From Giesbergeria sp. (lineage in GTDB: Bacteria > Pseudomonadota > Gammaproteobacteria > Burkholderiales > Burkholderiaceae_C): a DNA stretch of 64,000 bases. Shown here in pieces: positions 45,036-55,046 of the stretch (the first letter of the stretch is position 1; every line of letters begins with the position of its first letter). The stretch covers positions 62,001 to 126,000 of the forward strand of contig NZ_JAQUCA010000007.1 in the NCBI RefSeq assembly GCF_028686475.1, written 5' to 3'. The notes beneath the pieces were generated by a model. That model was not told where the DNA came from. It ran no database searches and saw only the letters and a program-made list of their open reading frames with translations. The position numbers were made by a program, and so were the translations under genes.

Positions 45036-47518
45036 ACAAAAAAATTCCTGCCAGAAATCCAGAGCCTGCATTTGATAGGCAATCACTTTCTGAGCATTTG
45101 CCTTGGCTGGTGCATACAGCACCTGATTTAGTGCTGTGCAAAGATGGTTCGCTGCTGGCTGGATTTGAATATACTGGTGTAGATATTGATGAAGATAAGC
45201 CGCATGAAATAGAAAATGCGGTAAATGAAATTCAAACCGCTTTCCAATCAATGGACGAAAGGTTTTATACTTGGTGGGTCATTGACAAAAGGAAGAAGGT
45301 GCAAGCAGACCAGAGTAAGGGTGATGAAAAAAATACGCTACAAGAAGTTTTTGCAGCGCGGGAAAAATATCGGTATGAATCTGGGACTATTTTCACCATC
45401 AGCTTCCATCTGTTTATTGCCTACTTGGGCGAAACAGGCGTGTTCGCGTTCATGGATCAAGTCCAGCGGCTTATGACTGAGGAAGGTAAGTCCTTACCTA
45501 TCGCTATCATTCAAAGCCTCAATCCCACCAAGAGCGGAAAAAATGCGGTGCTGCATGATGCACGTCAGTTGGATGAAAATATCCGTCAAGCTAATGCGGG
45601 TATTAGAAAAGTAGTCGCTAGTAGCCACACGCTTCACATGCACCGCTTGTCTGGCTGGGATTTGGACAATGCGTTAATTCGTATGTCGAACATTTCTTTG
45701 CGTGAAAAAACGGAATACCAAATTCGCCCGCAATCGATTCTTGATAGTGCGGCTGCTTTGTCTGATTTGAAATTTGGGCGCGATACCTTTATTTCTTACG
45801 GGCCTGATAGAACCGTTTACGGTGGCGCACTCTCGTTGAGAAATTATCCTCTACCCATGACGCTTGCTAGTATTTTGGGGTTGCAAGTGGAGTATCGATT
45901 GGTGCATGTCGTCAAGTGCATGAGTGAAACCACCACACGCGCTACGCTGGATGAGGCCACTCGCTACTACCGCATGACCCAAAGCACAGTGGCGCAGCGA
46001 TTTGCAGCCTATGCCAGTGGCAGCAGCCAACCCGAAGTCGATCCGGGTAAGGCAGAACTCTATGCCCAGTGCATAGAAGCAATGGGTCGTCAGCTTTCTG
46101 AGGGCTTGGGATTCGTACACCACTCCATGACGCTGATACTGCTGGCCGACAATGCCAAACAGCTTGAACAGACCATTGATGAGGTATCACGCACACTGAG
46201 CCAAGTGCCCATGATTCGGGAGCGTGTGGGCTTGAAAGCGGCGTTCTTGTCAATGCTGCCAGGTCAGTGGGCTACCAACAAGCGCTTGATGTTGGCCAAC
46301 TCTGAGCTGGTGGCCCAGTGCTTGCCATTGATCACTGCCGATACTGGCCCTAAGCACTGCGAGCATCTTTCCAAGACGGTCTATGGGCAGCCTGTTCATG
46401 CACTTGCTACCTTCCAGTCCGTGCTAGGCACTGAGGTTCACTTTGACCCGTTCGTGGGCCAGCTGGGACACACGCTGATGGTGATGCCATCGGGCGGCGG
46501 TAAAACTACTTTCGTGAACTACTGCTTGGCCCAGTTCACCCGCTACAAGGATGCACAGGTCGTCATCTTTGACCGAGATAGGTCGTGTCGCATCATCACC
46601 GGGCTGGCAGGCGGCACCCACATGGACTTGCGTGCGAACTCCATCCGCCTTAATCCGATGGCCCATTTGCGCGAGGGTGATTTGGGCAAGGTGCAGGCGC
46701 GTGAATTCTTACTGCGCCGCATTGCTGAAGCTGGCGATAGTGTCACGGCGGAAGATCGGCAAGAGATTTATCGCATCTTGGACAACGTAGCACAGTCCTC
46801 ACAAAAGCTGTGCCTCTCAACTGTGTGGACGCTGATGCCACGCAAGCTGCAAACGCTACTGTCCGAATGGGTCAAGGGCGGGCCATACGGCTACTTCGAT
46901 TCCGTGGAAGACGATTTTCAAATGTCTTCTTGGACGTGCATTGAGATGCGCGAAATCATGGCCGTGGAGCGCCTGTCGCGGGCATTCTTGGATCACATGC
47001 TGACTTCCATCATGCGTAGCCTGACAGGGCGGCCCACTCTGATTTACTTGGAAGAAGCCAGTTTCTTGCTCAACAACGAAGCGTTCCTTGATGCCATCGA
47101 TAGCTGGCTCAAAACCTTCCGTAAGCTCAACGCGATGGTCTGGATGACAGTCCAATCGCCAGAGTCAGTCTCTGGTGTGGATAACGAGCGCATCCGGGCC
47201 ACCTTGGCGGATAACGTACCCAATTTGATCCTTGGCTACAACCCTCGCTTGGAAAATCACCGCGAACTCTATCGCACCATGTTCGGTATGAGCAATGAGC
47301 AGGTGTCCATGATCGGTGAATTGACTCCAAAACGCGATTACTTGCGTGTTTTCAACGGCACTTGTCGAACGATGCGAACAAGTTTCGACGATCATATTCT
47401 TGCTCACCTACGGTCAGAACCAATTTTTCAGGACTTGTTTGACGAGGCCCAAGCACGGGGCGGACAAGACTGGCGGGATTGGTACATTCAACAAGCACTT
47501 TCTAGGAGAAAGAAGTGA
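45032..47518 (+). CDS. trbE: TrbE/VirB4-like conjugation ATPase
   Basis: An 828-residue protein, the usual size for VirB4/TrbE. Walker A VMPSGGGKTT at about residue 484, Walker B LIYLEEASFL at about 670, and CagE/TrbE N-terminal features. The TTG start at 45032 is set by GGGAG and by the 4-base overlap with trbD; a TTG at 45011 is a weaker alternative. It energises pilus and substrate movement at the inner membrane. Confidence 0.9.
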   Translation: MNKKIPARNPEPAFDRQSLSEHLPWLVHTAPDLVLCKDGSLLAGFEYTGVDIDEDKPHEIENAVNEIQTAFQSMDERFYTWWVIDKRKKVQADQSKGDEKNTLQEVFAAREKYRYESGTIFTISFHLFIAYLGETGVFAFMDQVQRLMTEEGKSLPIAIIQSLNPTKSGKNAVLHDARQLDENIRQANAGIRKVVASSHTLHMHRLSGWDLDNALIRMSNISLREKTEYQIRPQSILDSAAALSDLKFGRDTFISYGPDRTVYGGALSLRNYPLPMTLASILGLQVEYRLVHVVKCMSETTTRATLDEATRYYRMTQSTVAQRFAAYASGSSQPEVDPGKAELYAQCIEAMGRQLSEGLGFVHHSMTLILLADNAKQLEQTIDEVSRTLSQVPMIRERVGLKAAFLSMLPGQWATNKRLMLANSELVAQCLPLITADTGPKHCEHLSKTVYGQPVHALATFQSVLGTEVHFDPFVGQLGHTLMVMPSGGGKTTFVNYCLAQFTRYKDAQVVIFDRDRSCRIITGLAGGTHMDLRANSIRLNPMAHLREGDLGKVQAREFLLRRIAEAGDSVTAEDRQEIYRILDNVAQSSQKLCLSTVWTLMPRKLQTLLSEWVKGGPYGYFDSVEDDFQMSSWTCIEMREIMAVERLSRAFLDHMLTSIMRSLTGRPTLIYLEEASFLLNNEAFLDAIDSWLKTFRKLNAMVWMTVQSPESVSGVDNERIRATLADNVPNLILGYNPRLENHRELYRTMFGMSNEQVSMIGELTPKRDYLRVFNGTCRTMRTSFDDHILAHLRSEPIFQDLFDEAQARGGQDWRDWYIQQALSRRKK

Positions 47519-48270
47519 AGCCAACTACACGCAGAAATATCATGTGCCTTGTTGCAGCAACAGCCATTAGCACAGCAGCTGCACCCGCTTTCGCATTGTT
47601 TGGTGGCGGTGGCCGCATTGTTTACGATCCAACGAACCATGTGCAAAATTTGAAATCGGCAGTTGAAGCAACAACGCAAACGATTACCCAAGCGAAAATC
47701 TTTATTGAAACTCAATTAACGAACCAAAAATTATTTGAATTGGCCGATTCGATAGCAGATACATCCGAAATTCGTGCGTTGGTTGGTGATGTCTTCCGGG
47801 AGTCACAACGACTTCAGGGGTCAATACGGCAAAGTCAGCGGGCGTTGAATGATTTACAAAATGTATTTGGTGCCAGCCGATTCCATAACTGGAATGAATT
47901 TGCTGCTGATATTGGGCGGCGAAAAGAAGCTGGGGATAAACAGGCTACTGCTTTATTTGATGCAGCAGCCCATGCTGATATGCAAATTAGAAACGCTCTT
48001 GATGCCAACCGGGCATTGCTGCAAAAAATGCCTTACGTGAGTGGCCCAACAGAAGCCTTGCAAGCCAGCGTTAATGCAAGTAGTATTGTCATCGACCAGA
48101 ATTCTGCAATGCTTTACATGATGAGTACGCAAAATAAAAACCAAGCTCAGAAAATGGCAGAAGAAGCCAAAAAAGAAGAGCAGCATGAGCAGTCTCTGGC
48201 TGATTATTTCGTTGAGTCATATCGCGCATTAGAAGCCGATCGGGCACAAATAGGCGGAGGCGCTCGATAG
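47515..48270 (+). CDS. trbJ: TrbJ/VirB5-like protein
   Basis: A 251-residue protein with a GTG start overlapping trbE and AGGAGAAAG upstream. The signal peptide ends near AFA-LFGGG; GGRIVYDPTNHVQNL is the hallmark N-terminus of TrbJ. Long helices follow and the tail is Glu/Lys-rich. VirB5-like proteins sit at the pilus tip or help assembly. Confidence 0.85.
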   Translation: MKPTTRRNIMCLVAATAISTAAAPAFALFGGGGRIVYDPTNHVQNLKSAVEATTQTITQAKIFIETQLTNQKLFELADSIADTSEIRALVGDVFRESQRLQGSIRQSQRALNDLQNVFGASRFHNWNEFAADIGRRKEAGDKQATALFDAAAHADMQIRNALDANRALLQKMPYVSGPTEALQASVNASSIVIDQNSAMLYMMSTQNKNQAQKMAEEAKKEEQHEQSLADYFVESYRALEADRAQIGGGAR

Positions 48271-48337
48271 TATTGAGCGAGAAAATTTCATAGCAAATTT
48301 ACCGCATTCTCTAATAGAGGTGCAACGGAATAAATAA

Positions 48338-49513
48338 ATGAGTTATTTTTCTCGCAAAAAAATAGAAAAAGGGGTTTTATTTTTAATCCCTTTTTTATTT
48401 TCTGCAAATGCTTTCGCTGCCTCCTTTGGTGATTTTTTTCGTGATGCCTTTGGGTCAAATCCCCCACAAAATGGAGCGGGTGAAGGTACCGGAAATGAAG
48501 TTGAGTCACTGCGACTGATTGCTGAAATTATTGATAGCGTTCTGGGGCGTAGCGCTATCGATATGTTTGTCAGTGCTGCTATGCCCATAGCATCCAATTT
48601 AAATGGATTGGCGATGAGCATTGCTGGTGCCTTGGCCTTGATAGCTTTGCTTTGGGCGCTGCTGATTGCGATTATTTCCAAGAAATCAGCCTTCAGTGCC
48701 ATGATGGAGCCTGTCATATTTTCTGCATTGACAGCCATGCTCTTGGCAAACTACGCAATGATAGTTGGCGATGTAGTCAATCTTGGGCAAAGAGCGATTG
48801 CCGCTAGTGGAACATCAGTGGGTTCTGCATTTACGGGCTTTATTAATACGTTCTTGGGGTCTTTTATCAACATATTCATTTCAGTATTGGACAGGTTTGA
48901 GTTCACTTGGGGATTTTTCAGCATCGTTTTAGAAGCCGTGATTGCTTTGGTGATTTTGGCTGGTGCTGGTGTTTTGATTTTGATTGCAATTAAAGACATT
49001 GTTGCAGTATTTTTGACGGGGCCAGTTGCATTGGGTATTGGCGTTGCGGTAGGCCCGCTGTTTATTGCAACACTGCCCATGCCCGCTACTCGCCGCTGGT
49101 TTGACCAGTGGATTAATTTTCTGATCAATGCAGCCATGCTCACGGCATTGGCGGTCATCGTCATGGTGCTGATACAGAACGCCATTCTGAATACGGTGCA
49201 GGGCTTCATGACAGGCCAAACAGGAACGGTTGGTAAATTGGTAGCGATTGCAATGATTGCAGCCTCGCTATCGAAGGTGTTCCAAGCCATTCCATCGTTT
49301 GCTGATGCGCTATTTCCCGGACGTACAGGTGCAGGTTCCGCCATGTCGAGTTCGCCTGGCAACATGATTGCCAATGTAGCGCAAGGTGCCGTCAAGGGTG
49401 CGTCGAATGTTGCCAATGGTGCTTACAAAGCAGCCGCTGGAATGCAGAAAGCGGGGCAACAAACAGGGGCAGCTCTGGCCCGCAAAGCTGGGCGGCAAAG
49501 CTCAACCCCATAA
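48338..49513 (+). CDS. trbL: TrbL/VirB6-like polytopic membrane protein
   Basis: A 391-residue protein with an N-terminal hydrophobic signal, then about six to seven transmembrane helices between residues 90 and 330, and a Gly/Ala/Ser-rich cytoplasmic tail. This is the TrbL/VirB6 pattern; the channel protein lies in the inner membrane. The short gap upstream (48271-48337) holds no hairpin of the leader type. Confidence 0.8.
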   Translation: MSYFSRKKIEKGVLFLIPFLFSANAFAASFGDFFRDAFGSNPPQNGAGEGTGNEVESLRLIAEIIDSVLGRSAIDMFVSAAMPIASNLNGLAMSIAGALALIALLWALLIAIISKKSAFSAMMEPVIFSALTAMLLANYAMIVGDVVNLGQRAIAASGTSVGSAFTGFINTFLGSFINIFISVLDRFEFTWGFFSIVLEAVIALVILAGAGVLILIAIKDIVAVFLTGPVALGIGVAVGPLFIATLPMPATRRWFDQWINFLINAAMLTALAVIVMVLIQNAILNTVQGFMTGQTGTVGKLVAIAMIAASLSKVFQAIPSFADALFPGRTGAGSAMSSSPGNMIANVAQGAVKGASNVANGAYKAAAGMQKAGQQTGAALARKAGRQSSTP

Positions 49514-49544
49514 CAACCATCGAATCTTGTCGAAAGGAAAATTT

Positions 49545-50198
49545 ATGCTTGCCCGAACTATCTCCAAAGCAGTTGCCATTTCAGCTGTAGCCATCGCAGG
49601 TACTGGTGCGGCGCACGCTCAATCCAGTGTGCAATGCACGCTAGGCCCAAACGGACAGCTTCAGGCGGCGCTAGTGTGGCGCAACACGCTGGGCACTGAA
49701 CGCGCTGACGCTCTGTGCCGTACAGCCTCCATTCCTGTGGCGCAGCAGCAAATCCAGCAGCGGCCTACCATTGCTCCCAGCATTCATCAGCCGCTTATGC
49801 AGCAGCAGTATCCGGTGCAACCCACGATTGCAGCGGCGGGGGCAACCTATCAGGCTGCTGCCGCTCCCCAGCTCAGGCATCCAGCGTCCCCCACTGCGTA
49901 TCAAGCTGTGCAGCAGCACGCTGGTGGAATACAACAGGTGATGAATAATCAGGCGGTTGCTCCCCGGCAGCAGCACTATCCGGTGCAGCCCCAAATGGCG
50001 GTTGCTCCCCAGCAGCACTACCCCGTGCAGCCCCAAATGGCGGTTGCTCCTGTTCAATACCAACCATCACCCGCCACGTTCGGGGGCATAGCAGCCCCAC
50101 CACCCTTCAACCCAGCGGACTATGAGCCGATGCAGGCACAGAGAATCGCAAGCGTCCAACCATCCAGCGCTGAGTTTGTGCCGATGTTCATGCGCTGA
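49545..50198 (+). CDS. Secreted Gln/Pro-rich repeat protein
   Basis: A 217-residue protein with GAAAGGAA before the ATG and a signal peptide (cleavage near AHA-QS). A short Cys-containing part (VQCTLGPNGQ...ADALCRTAS) is followed by low-complexity sequence with repeated units of HYPVQPQMAVAP. Its position between trbL and the pilus genes suggests an accessory envelope protein. No family recognised. Confidence 0.6.
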   Translation: MLARTISKAVAISAVAIAGTGAAHAQSSVQCTLGPNGQLQAALVWRNTLGTERADALCRTASIPVAQQQIQQRPTIAPSIHQPLMQQQYPVQPTIAAAGATYQAAAAPQLRHPASPTAYQAVQQHAGGIQQVMNNQAVAPRQQHYPVQPQMAVAPQQHYPVQPQMAVAPVQYQPSPATFGGIAAPPPFNPADYEPMQAQRIASVQPSSAEFVPMFMR

Positions 50199-50214
50199 TT
50201 CTGGCTCGGCTACG

Positions 50215-50234
50215 ACCGGCCAAATTTGGCCGGT
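50215..50234. repeat. 20-bp palindrome, copy 11
   Basis: The left context GCTACG is also seen at copy 13 (61916), so more than the 20-mer itself is shared. Confidence 0.75.
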
Positions 50235-50328
50235 TAGAAAAAAGCGAGTCGCCCACGCCAAGTACAAGGAGGCGCTTGATGCCGCAGCGGCCATGCCATG
50301 CCCTCCTCCCAATTGCCCAAGCCCCAAG

Positions 50329-50348
50329 ACCGGCCAAATTTGGCCGGT
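50329..50348 (+). terminator. 20-bp palindrome, copy 12, terminator
   Basis: Followed by CTTTTTTCG. It separates the secretion genes from the pilus genes, so the latter need their own promoter in 50349-50453. Confidence 0.8.
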
Positions 50349-50453
50349 CTTTTTTCGCCTGAAGTAGTCGCCTCCAAGTTCTGTCTTGAAAGATTGCAAA
50401 TAACCCAGTTCATTCGATAAAAAAAAACGCATGGATTATTTTTTAATGTCTCC

Positions 50454-51173
50454 ATGCACGCAAGGATCCAAACCCTATCAGTCATTACGCTAGTCCTGTT
50501 TTCCGGGATGTGCAGCGCTGAATCTTTGACAGTCTATTCATGCGAAAACGGTAGCCTTGTCCAGCAAGAATTTTCCACACAAAAAGCCGCCCAAGAATCG
50601 GTAGTAATGCTGTTGCGTTCTGGGCAGGCAGTTTGGAGTAGTGGCACGATTGATAACCACACGATTGATGCAATGGCTGAGGGCCGTGGCATTTGGTTTG
50701 CCGCACCGCTGCCAACACTGATGCAAGTGGCAGGCACTCAAGTTGCACCAAAAATACTGACTGCAATTGCGCTTAAAGAAACAGGAAGAAAAGAAAGGTT
50801 CTGGCCTTGGTCAATCAACTGGGCTGGAAAAGGATACTACCTCGAAAGTCGCCAACAGGCGATTGATGCTGCCAAGCAACTTATCAAGGCAGGATATACA
50901 AATTTTGATACATCGGTAATGCAGGTGAATTGGCGTTGGCATGGGCATCGCTTTCCTAATATAGAAGCTGCATTTGATCCGGTCACTAACATTCGGGTTG
51001 CTGAACAGATACTTGTTGAGCAATTCAATGCTACGGGTTCGTGGCGGGATGCAATTGCCCGTTATCACTCAAAAACCCCATCACGCAACCAACCTTATCT
51101 CGCAGACGTATTGCAGCAGATGAGCAAATTGCAGAAAAAATCCCTTGAAACCCCGGAGAAAAAAATATGCTGA
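50454..51173 (+). CDS. PilT-like lytic transglycosylase (R64 type)
   Basis: A 239-residue protein with a signal peptide (to CSA-ES). ILTAIALKETGRK (about residues 101-113) with catalytic Glu, then WPWSINWAGKGYY and TSVMQVNWRWH, make a lytic transglycosylase domain. It opens peptidoglycan for the pilus. It overlaps the next gene by 7 bases. In R64 nomenclature this would be pilT, not the twitching ATPase of the same name. Confidence 0.8.
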   Translation: MHARIQTLSVITLVLFSGMCSAESLTVYSCENGSLVQQEFSTQKAAQESVVMLLRSGQAVWSSGTIDNHTIDAMAEGRGIWFAAPLPTLMQVAGTQVAPKILTAIALKETGRKERFWPWSINWAGKGYYLESRQQAIDAAKQLIKAGYTNFDTSVMQVNWRWHGHRFPNIEAAFDPVTNIRVAEQILVEQFNATGSWRDAIARYHSKTPSRNQPYLADVLQQMSKLQKKSLETPEKKIC

Positions 51174-51982
51174 AACCCTTAGTGGGGGCCGCAGTCTTGG
51201 TCTTTGCCGTCGCTCAAGCGCACGCACAACGAATTGAACACGTTGGCCCTGTGAGTGGTGGAGAAGTTGCGCCGACACAAGTAGAAATGCGCGCTGATTT
51301 ATTAACCTCAGCACGGATGATTTTTCCGCCTGCATGGAATGGATTTGCACAGAAGGGCTTGGATACTCGCCGCGCCAGTGCAGTACGAATTCAATCGGGC
51401 GAGCCGTGGCTGGCTGCCTTGGATCGATGGCTCGCTCAAGAGCGCTTGACCGCACGCTTGGACTGGAACGCACGCAATTTTTACCTGCGCCCTGCGGCTG
51501 ACATTCAGCCTGCGCCATACCTCAGCTACCAAGCACCGCCACAGCAGAACTACCAGCAACCAGCGCCTTACTACCCACCCAATTCCCAGCAACCAGCAGC
51601 TTACTATCCACCCGCCCAACAGCAGCAACCCTATGTTTATCAAGCACCCCAGCAGATGGGGTATCCCGGTTCCGTGGGTCAACCGCAATATGGCGGCCCT
51701 CCCGCTCGTAACTGGGCCATCCTCACCAGCGACATCCGCCTCGAAACAACCCTCGAACGCTGGGCCAGAGAAGGTGGCTACCGCTTAATTTGGGATGCTG
51801 ACAAGCACATCCTGATTTCTGCGGCAGACCAATTTACAGGCACCTTGCCTGATGCTATCAATCGGGTTTTGAACTCTCCAGCTATCCGCGATAGCGATTA
51901 TCCCCTTGAAGCTGTTTTTTACGCTAATACCCCCCCAGTCATTCGCATCACCCGCTTGGGCGATCAGTCGGTTAAGGAGTAA
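51167..51982 (+). CDS. TcpQ/PilL-like pilus protein
   Basis: A 271-residue protein with a signal peptide (AHA-QR). Two similar domains (LAALDRWLAQERLTARLDW and ETTLERWAREGGYRLIWDA) flank a Gln/Pro/Tyr-rich linker. The C-terminal one is the TcpQ/PilL C-terminal type that binds or guides the secretin. Confidence 0.7.
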   Translation: MLKPLVGAAVLVFAVAQAHAQRIEHVGPVSGGEVAPTQVEMRADLLTSARMIFPPAWNGFAQKGLDTRRASAVRIQSGEPWLAALDRWLAQERLTARLDWNARNFYLRPAADIQPAPYLSYQAPPQQNYQQPAPYYPPNSQQPAAYYPPAQQQQPYVYQAPQQMGYPGSVGQPQYGGPPARNWAILTSDIRLETTLERWAREGGYRLIWDADKHILISAADQFTGTLPDAINRVLNSPAIRDSDYPLEAVFYANTPPVIRITRLGDQSVKE

Positions 51983-51987
51983 TTTTA

Positions 51988-53739
51988 ATGCAAAAGAAAA
52001 TAAAAGTATCTGTGCTTGGCTGTGCTGTCGTTGCATTGACAACTGGTTGTGCCGCAAATTTGGATCAGCGAATTACTACCCAAAATCAAACCTTGCCTGA
52101 TGGCGCTATTGCAGCATCACTACATTCTCAGCCATCTACCTACGGCGCAACAGGCCATGTTGCAGCCCGTGGCGCTGATTTGCAGCGCACACAATTAGTC
52201 CGCTACGCCTCGTCACCTTGGATTGGCGGTATTCAAAGTGTGTCGAAAATGGAAGACAAGCTGCCTGCGATTTTCAATGAAATCTTTGTTCTCGATTTTG
52301 GAACCAGCCAAGTTTCTCTGCCGGTAGTCGCTGCCCGATTGACCCGCCTGACCAACATCCCGGTGCGCGTGCGAATGGACGAAAGTACCCAAAATGGCGC
52401 TGGTCGCGCATCCCAAGGCTCCTCCGCCGGTGCAAGGCCACGGCCAGCCGCCCTTCCTACACCTATTCTGCAACCTGGCGCACCCCTGCCCAAGCTGCTC
52501 AATGGTACTGCCGCTGCTGATTTGAATGCTGGACTGCCAACCAGCGCCGTTTCCGCCGAAGCAGAAATCACTGTGGATGCGGTTAATATGAAGTGGAATG
52601 GTCGCCTGCGCGATTTTCTCGATCACCTAACCAACACCTTGTCGCTGTCGTGGGAATACAAAGACGGCGCGGTTGTCATCATGCGATTGGTGTCGGAAAC
52701 CTATGAGGTGGCGGCTTTCCCCGGTGTCCAAAATTTCTCCATGTCCTCTGGTGGCAGTGGTACGGGCAAGAGTGGCAGTAGCGATGCGGGCATGGACAGC
52801 CAAAACAACACCTCTGTCTCCCAGCAGGGCAGCATGGATGTGCGCCAAAGCCTGCTCAAGACCGTTCAGGAACTCATCTCCAAAGTTCCAGGTAGCAGCG
52901 TCACATGGGCCGATGGCTCAGGTCGCATGGTGGTTGTGACATCCAAAGAAGCACAGGCTTCTGTGCGTGAATTTCTGCGTAAAGAAAACAAGGCACTTCG
53001 CACGATGGTCAATGTGACCTTCGATTTGTATTCGGTGAAAACGAAAGATACCGATGAAAAGGGCGTGAATTGGACAAGCGTTTTCCAGTCCCTGAACCAA
53101 AAATACGGTGTCAATTTTAGCTCTCCGGGCCTACTCACTGGTGCAACGGTGGGAGTGCTGGGCGGCAACATGACGTGGGGTAATGGCACTACCACTACCT
53201 CCGCCATGCTGGCCTTACTTAGCCAATACGGCGAAACATCCCAACACCGCCCAATCTCCATCACTACCCTCAATGGCATGTGGGATACAAAATCTCGCGT
53301 CTCCACTGATGGCTATTTGAAAGAAACTACGCCCGGTATGTCCAGTTCCTCGGGGGCCGCTGGCGCTCCAGGACTGAAAACTGATACGGTGACTACAGGC
53401 GATCAATTTGCCGTGCTACCTTACGTCCAGCAGGATAACAACATCATCCTCAAATACTCTATCAATCTCTCCGATTTGATTGGTATGTTTGATGTGACCA
53501 CTGGTAGCGGCGATACTTTGCAAAAAGTTCAAACCCCAAAAATTGAAGCCGTCAACGCATCTTCAACCATCTCTCTTGCACCGGGTCAAACTGCCGTTAT
53601 CACGGGCCTGTCACGCACTATTGCTAAACGCGATGATTCTCGCTTAGGCCAAGATATTCCTGTTGTGCTAGGTGGCTCACGCAAACTCGAATTCCAACGT
53701 GAACACTTCTTGATTTTGGTGCGAGCAACTCCTTTGTGA
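51988..53739 (+). CDS. pilN: PilN-family outer-membrane secretin lipoprotein
   Basis: A 583-residue lipoprotein with lipobox LTTGC (Cys21). N domains about residues 80-330; the secretin core is in the last ~200 residues, ending VVLGGSRKLEFQREHFLILVRATPL, typical of R64-type PilN. A Ser/Gly-rich linker lies near 255-275. It would form the ring through which the pilus leaves the cell. Confidence 0.9.
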   Translation: MQKKIKVSVLGCAVVALTTGCAANLDQRITTQNQTLPDGAIAASLHSQPSTYGATGHVAARGADLQRTQLVRYASSPWIGGIQSVSKMEDKLPAIFNEIFVLDFGTSQVSLPVVAARLTRLTNIPVRVRMDESTQNGAGRASQGSSAGARPRPAALPTPILQPGAPLPKLLNGTAAADLNAGLPTSAVSAEAEITVDAVNMKWNGRLRDFLDHLTNTLSLSWEYKDGAVVIMRLVSETYEVAAFPGVQNFSMSSGGSGTGKSGSSDAGMDSQNNTSVSQQGSMDVRQSLLKTVQELISKVPGSSVTWADGSGRMVVVTSKEAQASVREFLRKENKALRTMVNVTFDLYSVKTKDTDEKGVNWTSVFQSLNQKYGVNFSSPGLLTGATVGVLGGNMTWGNGTTTTSAMLALLSQYGETSQHRPISITTLNGMWDTKSRVSTDGYLKETTPGMSSSSGAAGAPGLKTDTVTTGDQFAVLPYVQQDNNIILKYSINLSDLIGMFDVTTGSGDTLQKVQTPKIEAVNASSTISLAPGQTAVITGLSRTIAKRDDSRLGQDIPVVLGGSRKLEFQREHFLILVRATPL

Positions 53740-53753
53740 AGGAATCGTAGATT

Positions 53754-55046
53754 ATGAGTACGATTGTCTTTTACGAGAAAAACGTTGCGCTGGCCTGCGG
53801 TTTACGCTGGTCAGTTCTGGGGGGAATGAAAAAGTCCCAGAATAATTCGGAAATCCGCAAAACAGCAAAAACTATTTCCGCCGATCTTTTTGCTATCGAT
53901 CTGTTTGAGGAAGCAAAATACCTTGGCCTCTACACAAAAAACATCAGCATTACTGCCAACTTAACAAAGGAAGAAAAGCGAAGCAAAGTTCACTCACTTG
54001 CGTTGGTGTTTATCAATGCTATACAGCAATCCTCTGACGTGGATCGTTCTTCGATTTATGCTATTTTGGTTGCCATGCCGCCCACCGATAAGCAAGGCGA
54101 AACACGCGCCGTTGTCATTATCGAAGGCGGACGTGTAGTGCATGATGGCATCGAAAACCGGGTTCGGGCCACAGAGTTGGTTACAGAGCATCGTACCCGT
54201 CAATCGAAATACCGCGTGTTTTGTGATCTGGATGAGTATGAAGATGCTATTACGCTCGATTGGCCTGATCTGGTCGAGTATGCAGACAAACATACCCTGT
54301 GCAGCTCAGTTCCAACCAATCCAGCAAAGTACCTGGCAGTCGCTGTGGGTGTGCTTGGCCTTAGCCTGTATGCAGCATACCATGTGTTGGTGGTTATTCC
54401 AGAAAAAGAGGCCGAGGCCGCACGCAGGCAAGCAGAACTCGATAAAACGCCCATTTATCTGCAAACTTTAGGGCAGGAAATGGAACGGGTTGGCTGGTCG
54501 GTGGATTCGATAAACAAGTTCATCGATAAGCTCAAGCAGGAACCCTATTTCTATAAGGGTTGGTCGCTCAAAAATATGGATTGCAATATCTCTCAGTGCA
54601 ATGAGACTTGGGAGCGGCACGGGGGCTTGCTTACTGATTTACTGCAAATACGAAGCAATAGCCGCTATGTCCCTGAAGAATCAGTTTCTGACAAAACAGC
54701 TGTAGTCCATACCCCAAATCAGGGGGATGCCATGAAGCTAACACTGGACATGCTGCCACAAAAAGGTATTCCTGTTCATTTGGCTATCAAGCCCGCGCTA
54801 AATACTTTAGAAAATGCTGGCGCTATGGCACAAATTGCCGAAACCATGACTTGGCCTGTAATGCCAATGGACGGTGTACGGCCTGAAGTCGTGGTTAGTA
54901 GAACGCGCCTTGAATTGTCCTACACGCTATCCATGATTCAGGACGGTTTGACACTATTGCCTAAAAACTTTGTTCCAGAGTCGCTGGTTATTTCTGCCAA
55001 TCAGGGTATGTCTATTTCAGTCCGTGGATTCGTTTATGAAAAATAA
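53754..55046 (+). CDS. pilO: PilO-like pilus assembly protein
   Basis: A 430-residue protein. A cytoplasmic N-terminal half, one transmembrane helix at about residues 200-220 (YLAVAVGVLGLSLYAAYHVLVV) and a periplasmic C-terminal domain match type IVb PilO2-family proteins, which link inner-membrane parts with the secretin. It overlaps pilP by 11 bases. Confidence 0.8.
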   Translation: MSTIVFYEKNVALACGLRWSVLGGMKKSQNNSEIRKTAKTISADLFAIDLFEEAKYLGLYTKNISITANLTKEEKRSKVHSLALVFINAIQQSSDVDRSSIYAILVAMPPTDKQGETRAVVIIEGGRVVHDGIENRVRATELVTEHRTRQSKYRVFCDLDEYEDAITLDWPDLVEYADKHTLCSSVPTNPAKYLAVAVGVLGLSLYAAYHVLVVIPEKEAEAARRQAELDKTPIYLQTLGQEMERVGWSVDSINKFIDKLKQEPYFYKGWSLKNMDCNISQCNETWERHGGLLTDLLQIRSNSRYVPEESVSDKTAVVHTPNQGDAMKLTLDMLPQKGIPVHLAIKPALNTLENAGAMAQIAETMTWPVMPMDGVRPEVVVSRTRLELSYTLSMIQDGLTLLPKNFVPESLVISANQGMSISVRGFVYEK